Origin: Lingula anatina | Lineage: Eukaryota > Brachiopoda > Lingulata > Lingulida > Lingulidae | DNA length: 64,000 bases | NCBI RefSeq assembly: GCF_001039355.2 | Contig: NW_019775673.1 | Span: 62,001-126,000, forward strand | Direction: 5' to 3' | Shown here: one piece after another, positions 1 to 9,902 of the stretch | Layout: each line of letters opens with the position of its first letter | Position numbering within the stretch: the stretch's first letter is position 1 | Position numbers and translations under genes: made by a program | Notes under the pieces: generated by a model | The model's input: the letters and a program-made list of their open reading frames with translations, nothing else | The model's database searches: none | Told to the model about the DNA's origin: nothing

Positions 1-238
1 ACCAAAGATATCTTACCTTGAATTCTAGTCCTTTGAAAAAGACTATTATGAAAACCATGTAGCTCTTTTCCAGCAAAGCAATCTAAGAGATCTGAAATCA
101 AAACTTAAAAACAGTACTGATGTAGGGGATGAAGATAAGGATAGAGACAGCAATCTTTCTACTGATTCTGATGTGGTGCTTCATATCAATGATATATACA
201 ATAGCGATGATTTTGAAGATAACTCAGTAAGACCATAG
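1..238 (+). pseudogene. 3' end of lectin receptor copy A' (partial, in-frame stop)
   Basis: The segment matches the last coding exon of gene A (7503-7989) almost codon for codon. In the frame ending at the shared stop (236-238) it reads DYYENH, then NLRDLKSKLKN, then DVVLHINDIYNSDDFEDN and the same C-terminal SVRP. In that frame a TAG stands at 26-28, directly after the motif ISYLEF. Next to it three codons present in gene A are missing. Either the copy makes a receptor truncated just after its ITIM-like tyrosine, or it is a decaying pseudogene, or the CTAG at 25-28 serves as a splice acceptor and the upstream bases are intron. The rest of the gene is outside the window. Homology to gene A is certain; coding status is not. 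Confidence 0.7.
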
Positions 239-1290
239 GGGTTCATGTAGATATCTAGTTCCTTGGTAAAACTCAGACATAAGTTGTATTTAAGGATCAC
301 ACTTATGTCTGGGACTGTGGCATATTGTCATTCACAGACTGCATTAGGAAATTTATAAGATTCATGTCTATAGAGCAGGTTTTTTGTTTTCATACAGAAA
401 TTTACAAAGATCCAGAAAATCAAGAATCTGGGAGGGGGGTTCAAGGTTTTTGAACACCCACTATTATGAAAAATACTTTTGAAAAGATGGTGTATTTTTT
501 TTTATAAAACATACATATACTTGATTGGCCCTACTGTGTGTCTTTTCTCCCCCTTTGGAAACTGACACCATCTAGATCCACCTGCCCAAAATTTCTCATT
601 CCCTTTGCACTTATTACTTATGATGATTTTTATTTGTGCACTTATCAACTTTGTATTTGTATACATATATTTTTTCAACCAGCCATTCATCTGTTTAATG
701 CATATTGTCAAATGATTTACATAACCTGCTTACAGCCATATAAAGTTATTCATCCAGGGAATTCTTTGTGAATGTAATAAGTGACAAAAATGTTTTAATT
801 TTTTTAATTGTTAAGTTTAATTGTCATGGCTCTTGTTAACACCAGTAATTTTTAGCAAGTATCTTTTTTACTTAAGTTTTTTAATAGTTATCAAGATATT
901 CCTAACTGAGCCTATCATTTAAATTTAAATAAATATTTGTTGACAATTGTTCAAACTGTGTATACTGTTATGTATCTTACTAAAAAAAAAATAACACAGT
1001 GATGAAAACTAATGGAAAATAAAAGTTCACTTGTTGGCTTAAATTTAAACTTTTTACAGCCTGTGGAGCATCAAATTCCTTACATTATTAGTAATCTTCA
1101 ACTGATTCAAGCAAAGAAAAGCATTAATTCAAACTTATTCATTCTGTTCAATCCTAATTTTAAAGATCTGGACATAAATACATACTTCTCTCAGGCATAA
1201 GTAACACCCACAGTGTTGCTGCAAATTGAATATCTAATATAAAGGGTTTTAAGATATTACAAAAATAAATAGAAATAATAATAAACTAGG
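239..1290 (+). other. 3' UTR and flank of copy A', duplicated at 7990-9095
   Basis: Non-coding sequence that can be followed side by side with the 3' flank of gene A. Both begin with a block containing GATATCTAGTTCCTTGG just after the stop and end with AAGGGTTTTAA..ATATTACAAAA..AATAAATAGAAAT. Differences are substitutions and small indels, mostly in A or T runs. AATAAA hexamers at 928-933 and 1264-1269 are candidate poly(A) signals. Small ORFs here look like chance. Confidence 0.7.
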
Positions 1291-2711
1291 AGGGAGTGCA
1301 ATGGATGAGAAAATTCAATGGTCAGGCACAATAACATGCATTACCCTAAGAGTAAAGTCTGATTGCAAATATTCCATGATATTTGCTTGTCACTCACATG
1401 ATGTCGACAATGGAAAAAATCTGATATGAAACTTTGTGTCAAAATTGTCATTTTAGAAAGCAATATTAAAATGAGGCATGTACAGCTGTGCAATCGTCGC
1501 CAGAACTCTAGAGTCTTACACACTATCCTGCTATTATTTCTTTCCTCACTTTCCTCAAAACCTAAAGTATGGAGCCATTGGACAATAGAATTCATTGCAT
1601 TATGTTTTTTTTAATGCTGTGACTGTGTTTGCATGTTTGTTTTTGCGCGCACTGGATGCTGTGGAGGCTTCGGGTGAAATACTGTTAACAGAAAGGAAGC
1701 GCAAGAAAGAATTTGTGCAGTGGGCGTAACTGCAATCACATGAATTTATTATGTCGTCCCTGATCAAGAGCGTTTATCTAAGTACTGTTCTTTTTATTCA
1801 TACTCATTTTTAAAATATTTACATTTGACACTCACTGGTGGCATGCAAGGGGCTACGCCTTTGGATAAATAAATGGAACTACAAGTAGAAGCGTAAAAGC
1901 AATTTGGCATTGAATTTGTATGGCTTGAAGATCGAGCATTGTTGATTACCTTATAAAAATTTTGAAGAATGTTGCCTTCAGTATTTGTTGTTGCAAATGA
2001 GATGCATGTTTTTTTTTTGTCTCCTAGATTGCTCAATTCATTTAAAGTACACCAATTTTACCCCGCTAATTTTTTTCTACATCTTTAATTGACAATTGAA
2101 ATGGGACAGAGAGCAATTCGTTGTCTATTTCCCTTACTAGACGTACTAAAGGGAAAGAATAAAAACCTCAACATGTTTTGATACCGTATGGGTAATGAAA
2201 AGGCTGACGACTATATAATATTGTTTGTTGGTGAGCAATCAGTATAAACAATTTCTTATTGCTATATTATCATATTTTATTCTCTATGGTAGGCATTTTT
2301 CTGAAATAATAGAATAATATGAACCACCCACAGCGATGTGTTCGATTTCAGTAAACTAACTTAATTATTACATGTAGTAGATCTATAGATGAAATGTAAA
2401 ATAAATTTTACATATAAAGATTTGTATAAAATCACAGTCTTAAATGTATCACTTTATTTTAGAGCATTTACCATACATTGTCTATTTGCCTTGAGGGTGT
2501 CTTTCTCCTATTCAACTCTACCTGTATAGTCAGTGACATGGAAATTGGCTGGGAATGATGCATGGTTTATATTGTATGAATTTTTAGAAAAAATGGTGAC
2601 AGGGGTCATCGCTACAGTACGTTTTTGTTACTTCCTGATACGGATAGGATATTTTGAATCACCTATAACTGTATCCGTTTAGTTTTTACTTCATTCTTGT
2701 CAGGGGTAGTC
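1291..2711. other. intergenic spacer between copies A' and A
   Basis: No convincing exon was seen on either strand. It should contain the promoter and any 5' UTR exon of gene A. A TATA-like string (CTATATAATA) lies at about 2211, roughly 500 bp before the gene A start codon, but nothing else supports it as a promoter. Confidence 0.4.
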
Positions 2712-2781
2712 ATGATTTTCAAACTGTACAGAGTGATTTATTTATGCATGTTGTTTACAGCTCTCACCTGTGGCGATGAAG
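2712..2781 (+). CDS. gene A exon 1: signal peptide
   Basis: Encodes 23 residues starting MIFKLYRVIYLCMLFTALTC, a basic N-terminus followed by a hydrophobic core and small residues, as in a cleaved secretion signal. It ends GAA-G before GTATGT (phase 1). Confidence 0.75.
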
Positions 2782-3514
2782 GTATGTGGAAAAGTAGCCC
2801 AGTATATCATTATGGTTAGTGGCGTTACATATTTAAAATTTCATTTTGTAGAATGCTAATAAAATTATAATGTCACTGGTTGCAGTGATAATGGGTAAGA
2901 TTTAAAATTTTTGTCAATGAGTAACGATCAATCATGCAAAACTTGGTTTGATTTTGAACAATCCTGGAAGTTATCATACTTGTGATAACACTGACAGCAT
3001 TCTATCTGATTAATCTTTTTTATTTTTATCTGAAAATGATGGAGTTTGACATACGTACATATTTGTTTTTAGGAAAGGCTACTGTTTTTCAAAAGATAGG
3101 ATGTATTCATGAAACGTATATGGAATCTTGGGTAGTTTTGGATGACTGTCTGCCTGGGGAGGTGATATTGGTTACAGAGGCATTTTATGCTCATCCTAAT
3201 CCTGTGAATCATTATTCCTGTGCTAGGAATGGAGGGCTAAACACTTCTTGTAAAAGTGCTTCAGAAGCAGAAATAAAGTGCAACAACAAAAAGTTTTGTC
3301 ATCTGAAAGCTGTAACCAAGGGTTATTGTGAGGTGAAACATAATGGTAAAATCTCATTAGTTGGTACATACCCAGCCATTTTCCTTGTAGTGAAATACAG
3401 ATGCATTCAAGGTACAGTAAAAAGTATTTAAGTTAATGAATTGCAGTATTCTTGAGCGAGTTACATGTTCGTACAAAATCAAATGCTATTGCAGTCATGT
3501 ATTACCATTCATGT

Positions 3515-3547
<33 letters not shown>

Positions 3548-6500
3548 TTAAATTTTTTTATTCAATATTAACAATAAGTACATACAAGGTAACATAGGGA
3601 TTATGGATTTCTTCTCCAGTTTGCCATAAAAATTAATTCTATTCACTTTACTGGTGGATCCAGGATTTTGTTTAAGTGGAGGTGGATCTGGTGGTGGGGG
3701 AGGGGGGTCAACATGCTAGTATGTTTACACCTTTGTTGACATAATTGTTTGTGTAAAACCCCCCTTTTTAAAAATATTTTATACTCAATTTTTGTTTACT
3801 CCGAATTGATTATTTCAGTAAACTCTGCTACAGTCACTTGTCCTGTATTGGAGGCTACAGAAGGTGGCCACATCAAGCTACCCCCCTTAAGAAATCTGCT
3901 TTCTGAGGCTGAATTTGGGTGTGACCCTGGTTTAACGCTTTCTGGAAGTGACAGGAGACAGTGTCAGGGGGACTCTACATGGAATGGGGTTCAGCCAGTA
4001 TGTTGTAAGTATAAGTATATGTGTACGGTAATTACTCAATCTTTTCAATAGGGGAAAATTGTGAATTTTACAGACTTTATCTTTTTTAAGTCATAATATC
4101 TCAAGATTAGAACATCTTATTGAGTGGTAGCAGCAAAGATTGAGTCATTACCATATATTTAAGTGTGGGAAACCCAGTAGGATTGAGGGTACCTTCTTTC
4201 TTGGAGGCAATCATCTGCAAAGTTCATACTTTGATTTGAAAATTGTCAAAAAAAAAAAAAAAAAATGTTCAAAGCAACACAAAATGCTTGGTTTCTTTTA
4301 TACTCATCAATAATTTTTGTTTAATCTAATCTGAGTAGACATTTTTGTTATAATTGTCTGGAAACATTGACAATATTTTAGTACCACACTATTCAGTTAC
4401 TTATTCACGTTTCCCTTGTGACTAAGACTGGGTTCCCATACCCAGATCCATCTAACAGAATTGATCCATCTCCAAGCGTTTTCTCACCAAATTGCTTTCA
4501 GCTTAAGTGGCTTAGATATCTGGCACACTTACTGAAGCTGCTAAATGATAATTAACTACCCCATGGCAGTTTCAGTGGGCGTGAAAAACATCTAAGCCGC
4601 TTACATTGATTGCAATTTAGCTAGAATCTCCTTGGAGATAGATCGAACCACAGTTAGTACGATAGGGTCTGGAAATGGTCCCTTAATCCAAGTGGTTGCA
4701 TACATGCATGTATTCATTCTTTGATTTACTTTTGCATGAAAACGGCAAAGTTTTAGAAAGAGTAGTAATCAAAAAAGGACATTTGTAAGAAATAGGGTAT
4801 TTGAACTAAAGACATTAGAAAAGTTTGATTAGCTGCTCCTTTATTTGGGAAAAGGATCTAATGGCATGTTTTTGTTTATTTCAGCAATACCCTCATCATT
4901 ATGTCCAAAGCGTTTGCTGGTTTCAACTTTCCACAACCACTGTTATGAATTCCAACTTAACTTCACAAAATGGGGAGCAGCAAAAATCATGTGTGAAAGA
5001 CAGAATGGGACATTGGTGGACGCCAGTGTTGAGGGTGTGGTCCAGTACCTGGGCTGGCAGGCAGAGAAAATTGGATTTGAATATTTCCACACATTGCAGG
5101 AAACAGGTATTGCAAATGATACATGTAATTGTCTCTAAGACTGGGTTCCCATACTTAGATCAATCCATCTGGATCGACCTTACTCCCTGTGGGTTCACGC
5201 TAAATTGCTATCAGCTCAAAACGCATAAATACCCCTGTGAAGTTGATTCCTGGTTCCTTATTCCTTATTCGGTTACTTATTCAAATGTGAAGTTGGTTAC
5301 TTATTCCCGGTTCCTTATTCGGTTACTTATTCAACTTTTTTATGTTTTTTTATGATTTTGATGCTAAAATACCTGTTTCATCATACTAGCACCCCCTCTT
5401 CATCTAGATGACACCCTAAAATTGTTAAATATACCACTAAAAACACAAAATATAACCCATTCCTTATTCAAAAGTCCTGTTACTTATTCGGTTACTTATT
5501 CCTTATTCGGTTACTTNNNNNNNNNNNNNNNNNNNNNNNNNNNNNNNNNNNNNNNNNNNNNNNNNNNNNNTGGTACATTTAACAATTTTAGGGTGTCATC
5601 TAGATGAAGAGGGGGTGCTAGTATGATGAAACAGGTATTCTAGCATCAAAATCATAAAACAACATAAAAAAGTTGAATAAGTAACCGAATAAGGAATAAG
5701 TAACCGAATAAGTAACAGGACTTTTGAATAAGGAATGGGTTATATTTTGTGTTTTTATTGGTATATTTAACAATTTTAGGGTGTCATCTAGATGAAGAGG
5801 GGGTGCTAGTATGATGAAACAGGTATTCTAGCATCAAAATCATAAAAAAACATAAAAAAGTTGAATAAGTAACCGAATAAGGAACCGGGAATAAGTAACC
5901 AACTTCACATTTGAATAAGTAACCGAATAAGGAATAAGGAACCAGGAATCAACTTCACCGGAGTCTTACTGCATAGAGATTTTAATAGGATTGTCATATT
6001 GTTAGTTTAGTAAAACCTTCAATGCATGGGGTTAAAATCAAATTGATTAAAATCTCCAGCAGCACTGTTTTCTCCAGATAACAGACATTGTTTGTTTTAA
6101 GCTTAAATTTCAATTTTTTCCCTCCAGTAATACTTCTTAAGAGTTATAATGGACAGTGGACAAATAGTAGTGTTCTAAGAAATATATGGATACTTCCCTT
6201 CATTTGCCAGTATGGTGAGTATTTATAGACTGATCCTGCACTGTGTCTACCCCAACCTTGTATTAAAACAATGCAATACTGTGCAACATACCAGCTGTAG
6301 CTGTTCTTCTTTCTCAGACCAACAGAAGCAATTTCCATCATGACACAACTGCAGAATGCCTCAGTTGCACCAACAAAAAGTTTAGAGAAAACTGGAAGTG
6401 CAGAAAAAATTTGGTCCCACACCCTCTTGTTACATGTATGATGAATGTGACAGAGGTTTTATTTGAAATATGACAAAAAATCAGTTATCCTTGCTATTAT

Positions 6501-7989
6501 GATATTGAATGATCAGAAGAAACAATTGTGAATTTGACTGGAAGTCCTCAATTTCCAGGACTTGATTACCATAGGTATTAGATTAATCTGAATTTACCAA
6601 TTAAAGACAAATATATTTTTTCTTAATAGGCTAAACTGTATAGGTATGTAAATTAGTAAACTCTATGTTACAATAAACACAATTATTATTATTATTTATT
6701 TATTTATTTTAAGGTCATTCTATGATACAATTAAAAACATTATTATTATAATTCTTCTTCTTATTATTATTATAAATATTTAGGGCCATTTTATGTTGAT
6801 GAACAGACAACACGCCCTCTCTATACTACTAGTAGCCCTAGCACTGGCAGTACAGTAACAGCACATAGTCAGGTGCAAGTGTCAGGTGGGTAAAGAGAGG
6901 ATGGCCACAGCCATACACATGTATTATCATACAAGATCTGTTAGGGGAGGGGTGCAGGGACCTGGAATTGCATTTGATGGTAGATGGTGTTCCTGGATAA
7001 TCATGTTTGTGGTTTGACTTGCTATCAATGATTATCCAACTCAATATAATTTTTAAGAATTAAAGATATCCTATTTCCAAAATTGAGGATCTATTCACAC
7101 TGGAGGGTACGGATTAAAAGAATATACTTACTGTACTGACAGTGAACATGCAGTTTGATAACCTCATTTGTTTCAGATTGTCTGGACAAATACCTCCTGT
7201 GGATCATAATTGGTACATGTGGTGGGGTGGTGTTGGTTATGCTCATGATCATCTGTGCATTAGTGAGGTAGGGTGGATTGGTCCATGAAAATGCCAGTAT
7301 CTATTAAGGACTCTTTGTTATTAGTATTATTACATTTATTGATTTCTTGTTTCAAGTACTGGTATTATTTTCAGTTATTCTTCCGCTGTATCTAATATAG
7401 AAAATAAATGCCACTGTCTTTATTCTGAAATGGTGCATTATCATTCACTATTCCCCCAACTTTTCTGTCATTTGTAGATTTTTTCTGTATTTTATTTTTT
7501 AGAAAGTTAAATAAAACAAAGAATCTGAACCAAAGAAAAAACATCAACAGCTCTACACCAACTCAAGACAATCAAAATGTTACCCATGACATGGATAACT
7601 ACAGCACGGCAGCTCCTGTACGCATGATTCCTCCATATTCTACTGTTGAAAAAAATGGTGGAAACAAAGATTCTGAAACAACCTTTCCCTTGAAACAAGA
7701 TGAAAATGGCACTTTAGATGTGTCTGAAAATACAAGGGGCAAACCTAAGGTATCTTATCTCGAACTTGTAAAAGGAGAAGAAATTGACAAGGACTATTAC
7801 GAAAACCATGCAGCTCATTTCCAGCAAAACAATCTAAGAGATCTGAAATCAAAACTTAAAAACAGTAATGATGTAGGGGATGAAGGTAAGGATAGAGGCA
7901 GCAATCTTTCTACTGATTCTGATGTAGTGCTTCATATCAATGATATATACAATAGCGATGATTTTGAAGATAACTCAGTAAGACCATAG
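2712..7989 (+). CDS. gene A: SUEL lectin-Sushi-CTLD transmembrane receptor with ITIM-like tail
   Basis: Eight exons with GT/AG borders join without a frame break into 527 aa: 2712-2781, 3073-3411, 3819-4004, 4885-5106, 6128-6214, 6784-6885, 7177-7267 and 7503-7989. Order of parts: signal peptide (about 1-20), SUEL/Gal-lectin-like domain (about 31-136), Sushi/CCP (137-198), C-type-lectin-like domain (199-301), Ser/Thr stalk (302-335), transmembrane helix (about 341-364) and a 162-residue cytoplasmic tail. The first six introns are phase 1 and the last, after the transmembrane exon, is phase 2. The tail carries VSYLEL (Tyr 451), which fits the ITIM consensus, and YEN (Tyr 465), a Grb2-SH2-type site. 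By family knowledge the ectodomain should bind glycans or microbial surfaces; that this is an immune receptor is inference. The start ATG was chosen because it opens a hydrophobic leader that splices in phase. Confidence 0.85.
3073..3411 (+). CDS. gene A exon 2: SUEL/rhamnose-binding-type lectin domain
   Basis: Exactly 113 codons, phase 1 at both ends, after a TTTTTAG acceptor. It shows a cysteine layout like PF02140: a first Cys pair (GCIHE, DDCLPG), LPGEVILVTEAFYA at the place of the family's conserved strand, two middle Cys, IKCNNKKFCHLKA, and the closing KYRC. It is more divergent than the gene B copy: the usual YGR sugar-contact motif reads FYA here, so ordinary rhamnose/galactose binding is doubtful. 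Confidence 0.7.
3517..3545. repeat. poly(A) run, 29 bp
   Basis: Uninterrupted A homopolymer in intron 2 of gene A. A second run of 18 A lies at 4248-4265 in intron 3. Confidence 0.95.
3819..4004 (+). CDS. gene A exon 3: Sushi (CCP) domain
   Basis: A single-exon CCP module of 62 codons, phase 1 at both ends. The typical order is visible: VTCPVLEA (Cys 1), FGCDPGLTLSG (Cys 2), RRQCQGDSTWNG (Cys 3 and the conserved Trp) and VQPVC (Cys 4). Confidence 0.85.
4424..4687. mobile_element. old foldback (MITE-like) element
   Basis: The two halves are degenerate inverted repeats meeting at about 4555. The left arm has AAGACTGGGTTCCCATA, ATCCATCTCCAAG, CCAAATTGC and GTGGCTTAGAT. The reverse complement of the right arm has the same blocks in the same order (ATCTATCTCCAAG, CTAAATTGC, GCGGCTTAGAT). 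No coding capacity. The left end recurs at 5137. Class not identified. Confidence 0.6.
4885..6214 (+). CDS. gene A exons 4-5: C-type-lectin-like domain
   Basis: Two exons, 4885-5106 and 6128-6214. The first half reads LCPKRL..HNHCYEFQLNFTKWGAAKIMCERQNGTLVDA, the standard CTLD opening (CY-F, W--A---C, G-L). The second half ends LPFICQYG, the closing strand. The inner cysteine usually found before the last strand is absent, as are EPN/QPD and WND calcium and sugar motifs, so this is probably not a classical Ca-dependent lectin. The intron between the halves holds the large palindromic repeat and the assembly gap. Confidence 0.75.
5137..5236 (+). repeat. second, partial copy of the 4424 foldback left end
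   Basis: Bases 5137-5153 are identical to 4424-4440 (AAGACTGGGTTCCCATA), and the following bases keep blocks such as CTAAATTGCTATCAGCT. It runs into the start of the palindrome at 5237, which suggests that the palindromic element landed in or beside this copy. Confidence 0.55.
5237..5958. mobile_element. large palindromic element rich in GAATAAGTAACC, with central gap
   Basis: The outer 21 bases of the left end (from GTGAAGTTGATTCCTGG) are the exact reverse complement of the right end (5938-5958). Inside, short words such as TTATTCGGTTAC alternate on the left and GTAACCGAATAA on the right. The right arm holds two roughly 190-200 bp units (5571-5758 and 5759-5958), each starting TGGTA-ATTTAACAATTTTAG; the left arm holds the inverted form. 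The middle is 54 N (5517-5570), so the true length is unknown. It lies in the intron splitting the gene A CTLD. No ORF of note. Confidence 0.85.
5517..5570. other. assembly gap (54 N)
   Basis: Run of N at the centre of the inverted repeat; hairpins of this kind commonly break assemblies. Confidence 1.
6684..6780. repeat. AT-rich low-complexity tract
   Basis: ATT/ATTT/CTT short-period repeats just upstream of the stalk exon of gene A. Confidence 0.7.
6784..7267 (+). CDS. gene A exons 6-7: stalk and transmembrane helix
   Basis: Exon 6784-6885 encodes a Ser/Thr-rich stalk (TTSSPSTGSTVTAHS), probably O-glycosylated. Exon 7177-7267 encodes LLWIIIGTCGGVVLVMLMII followed by CALVR, a single membrane-spanning helix with a basic stop-transfer side continuing into RKLNKTK of the next exon. 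Confidence 0.8.
7503..7989 (+). CDS. gene A exon 8: cytoplasmic tail with tyrosine motifs
   Basis: 162 residues, polar and acidic/basic, no globular domain recognised. Tyrosine sites seen: NYST (398), PPYSTV, VSYLEL (451, ITIM consensus), DYYENH (464/465, YxN) and DIYNSDD near the C-terminus. Stop is TAG at 7987-7989. Confidence 0.85.
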
Positions 7990-8247
7990 AGGTACATGTA
8001 GATATCTAGTTCCTTGGTAAAACTGAGATGTAAGTTGTATTAAAGGATCACACCTATGCCTGGGACTGTGGCATATTGCCATTCACACACTGCATTAGGA
8101 AGTTTATAAGATTCATGTCTATACAGCAAATTCTTATTGTTCAAAATTTTCATACAGAAACTTACACAGATCCAGGAAATCAAAAAGTTGGGGGGAAGGG
8201 GTTAAAAAATTTTTTGCACATCCACTCTTATGAAGAATACTTTTGAA

Positions 8248-8282
<35 letters not shown>

Positions 8283-9095
8283 GGTGCTGAATTTATGAAA
8301 CATACATCTACTTTATTGGCCCTATTGTGTCTTTTCTCCCCCTTTGGAAACCGGCGCCATCTAAATCCACCTTAGCTTGTTATCTAAGGATTGCCTGAAT
8401 TTCTTATTCACTTAGCACTTTTTACTTATGGGGATTTTTATTTGTGCAGTTATCAACTTTTTATTTGTATACATATATTTTTTCATTCACCTGATTAATG
8501 TGTATTGTCAAATAACCTGTTTACAGCCATATAAAGTTATTTATCCAGGGAATTCTTTGTGAATGTAATAAGTGACAAAATGTTGTCAGGCTTTTTTAGT
8601 GTTAAGTTTAATTGCAATGGCTCTTGTTAACACCAGTAATTTTTTAACAAGTATCTTTTTTACTTTAATTTTTAATAGTTATCAAGAAATTACTCACTGA
8701 GACAATTATTTAAGTTCAAATGAATATTTGATGTTCATACAAGATAACTGTTCAAACTATGTACACTGATATGCATCTTAGTAAAAAAAAAATTAAAAAA
8801 ATAACACAGAGATGAAAACTGAAGGAAAATAAAGGTTCACTTGTTGGCTTAAATTTAAACTTTTTACAGCCTGTGGAGCAGGAAATGCCTTACATTAGTA
8901 ACCTTCAGCTAATTCAAGCAAAGAAACCTTTAAACTCGTTTTTTTTACTTCATTTCTAATTTTTAATTCTAGACATAAACACATTCTTCTCTCAGGCATA
9001 AGAAACACCCACATTGTGTTGAAGAAAATTGAAATTATGTCTAATGTAAAGGGTTTTAACATATTACAAAATAAATAGAAATGATAATAAATAAG
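7990..9095 (+). other. 3' UTR and flank of gene A
   Basis: Non-coding, paralogous to 239-1290. A T30-type run at about 8252-8280 replaces a much shorter T run in the A' copy. AATAAA at 9070-9075 is a plausible poly(A) signal and would give a UTR of about 1.1 kb. Confidence 0.65.
8252..8280. repeat. poly(T) run, 29 bp
   Basis: T homopolymer in the 3' UTR region of gene A, expanded compared with the paralogous spot near 490-502. Confidence 0.95.
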
Positions 9096-9841
9096 GGATA
9101 AGTAAATAAATGAATAACTGTAGAAGTATGATGTCTTTAATTCAGAAATGGGAAAATGTTTTTAATCTGGGATAAATGTTTTTAATCTGCTCCAGTTACA
9201 AAAGCAAAATCTCACGAATGTGTATCTTTTAATTGTAAGTTCTCCAAATTTGCTTTATCTCATGTATCCACTTTAAATAGATTTATTCAAATTATCTATT
9301 TTTTTCTAGTTATTTAATATGCTAAAGTGTTTATTTATTTGTTTAAAGCAGTTCCTTGTTACAACCATCTCATATGTGCCATTATATTGGGGACACTGTC
9401 AGCTTTAACCAAGCCTCAAGTTCATACAAACAAAGTTAAACAATTCTCACAGACAAGATATATATTATGCAAACTGATATCAGTTTTTTTGCAACTAATG
9501 TAAGTTGATTAATGTAAGCCGTCACTGATTCCATGTAGCTGCCATTCCTGTGGCTGAATCATCAGATGCTATCATCTTGCGAGGTCAGTCAGTCACCTAC
9601 GGCAGCTGGCTAACCAGGGCAAGAAGTACCTTGCTTTCCTGATGGTAAAAATAGCGCATTTAATTCACTTTCATGGCTTGTGGCTACATGCGAGTGTAAG
9701 AGCAGACTTATGAAGTCGTGAGCTAAGTATGATTAATTCCTCGGGTTGGTATGATGGGACCAGATAAGGGGAGTTAATTGATGCAGAATTTGTGAGGTGA
9801 AAGAACTACTGGGCTAATAGTGGAGATATTACAAGATCCTG
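9096..9841. other. spacer upstream of gene B
   Basis: Expected to hold the gene B promoter and 5' UTR. A less AT-rich patch at about 9535-9645 has a 34-codon open stretch (PVAESSDAIILRG..) but no start codon and no clear link to exon 1. It may be an untranslated exon or regulatory DNA. Confidence 0.35.
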
Positions 9842-9902
9842 ATGGAGTGTCTATGGAGTGCTTATACCCTTCTTGCTGTGGTTTTGTATTATGTTATAAA
9901 AG
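9842..9902 (+). CDS. gene B exon 1: signal peptide
   Basis: Twenty codons, MECLWSAYTLLAVVLYYVIK, a short hydrophobic leader that ends in phase 1 before GTGAGC. It lies about 1 kb from the lectin exon, as the leader exon of gene A lies upstream of its own. Chosen because it is the only ATG leader nearby that splices in frame. Confidence 0.65.

Noticed and set aside
538-771. 77-codon + strand ORF in the A' 3' flank.
   Set aside because: The paralogous site after gene A (about 8330-8570) is interrupted, so the frame is not conserved.
4630-4660. GGTTCGATC on the - strand, considered as a tRNA or SINE B box.
   Set aside because: No cloverleaf and no matching A box; it is part of the foldback element.
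9535-9645. Short open stretch PVAESSDAIILRG upstream of gene B, considered as an extra coding exon.
   Set aside because: It lies upstream of the signal peptide exon and has no start codon; at most an untranslated exon.
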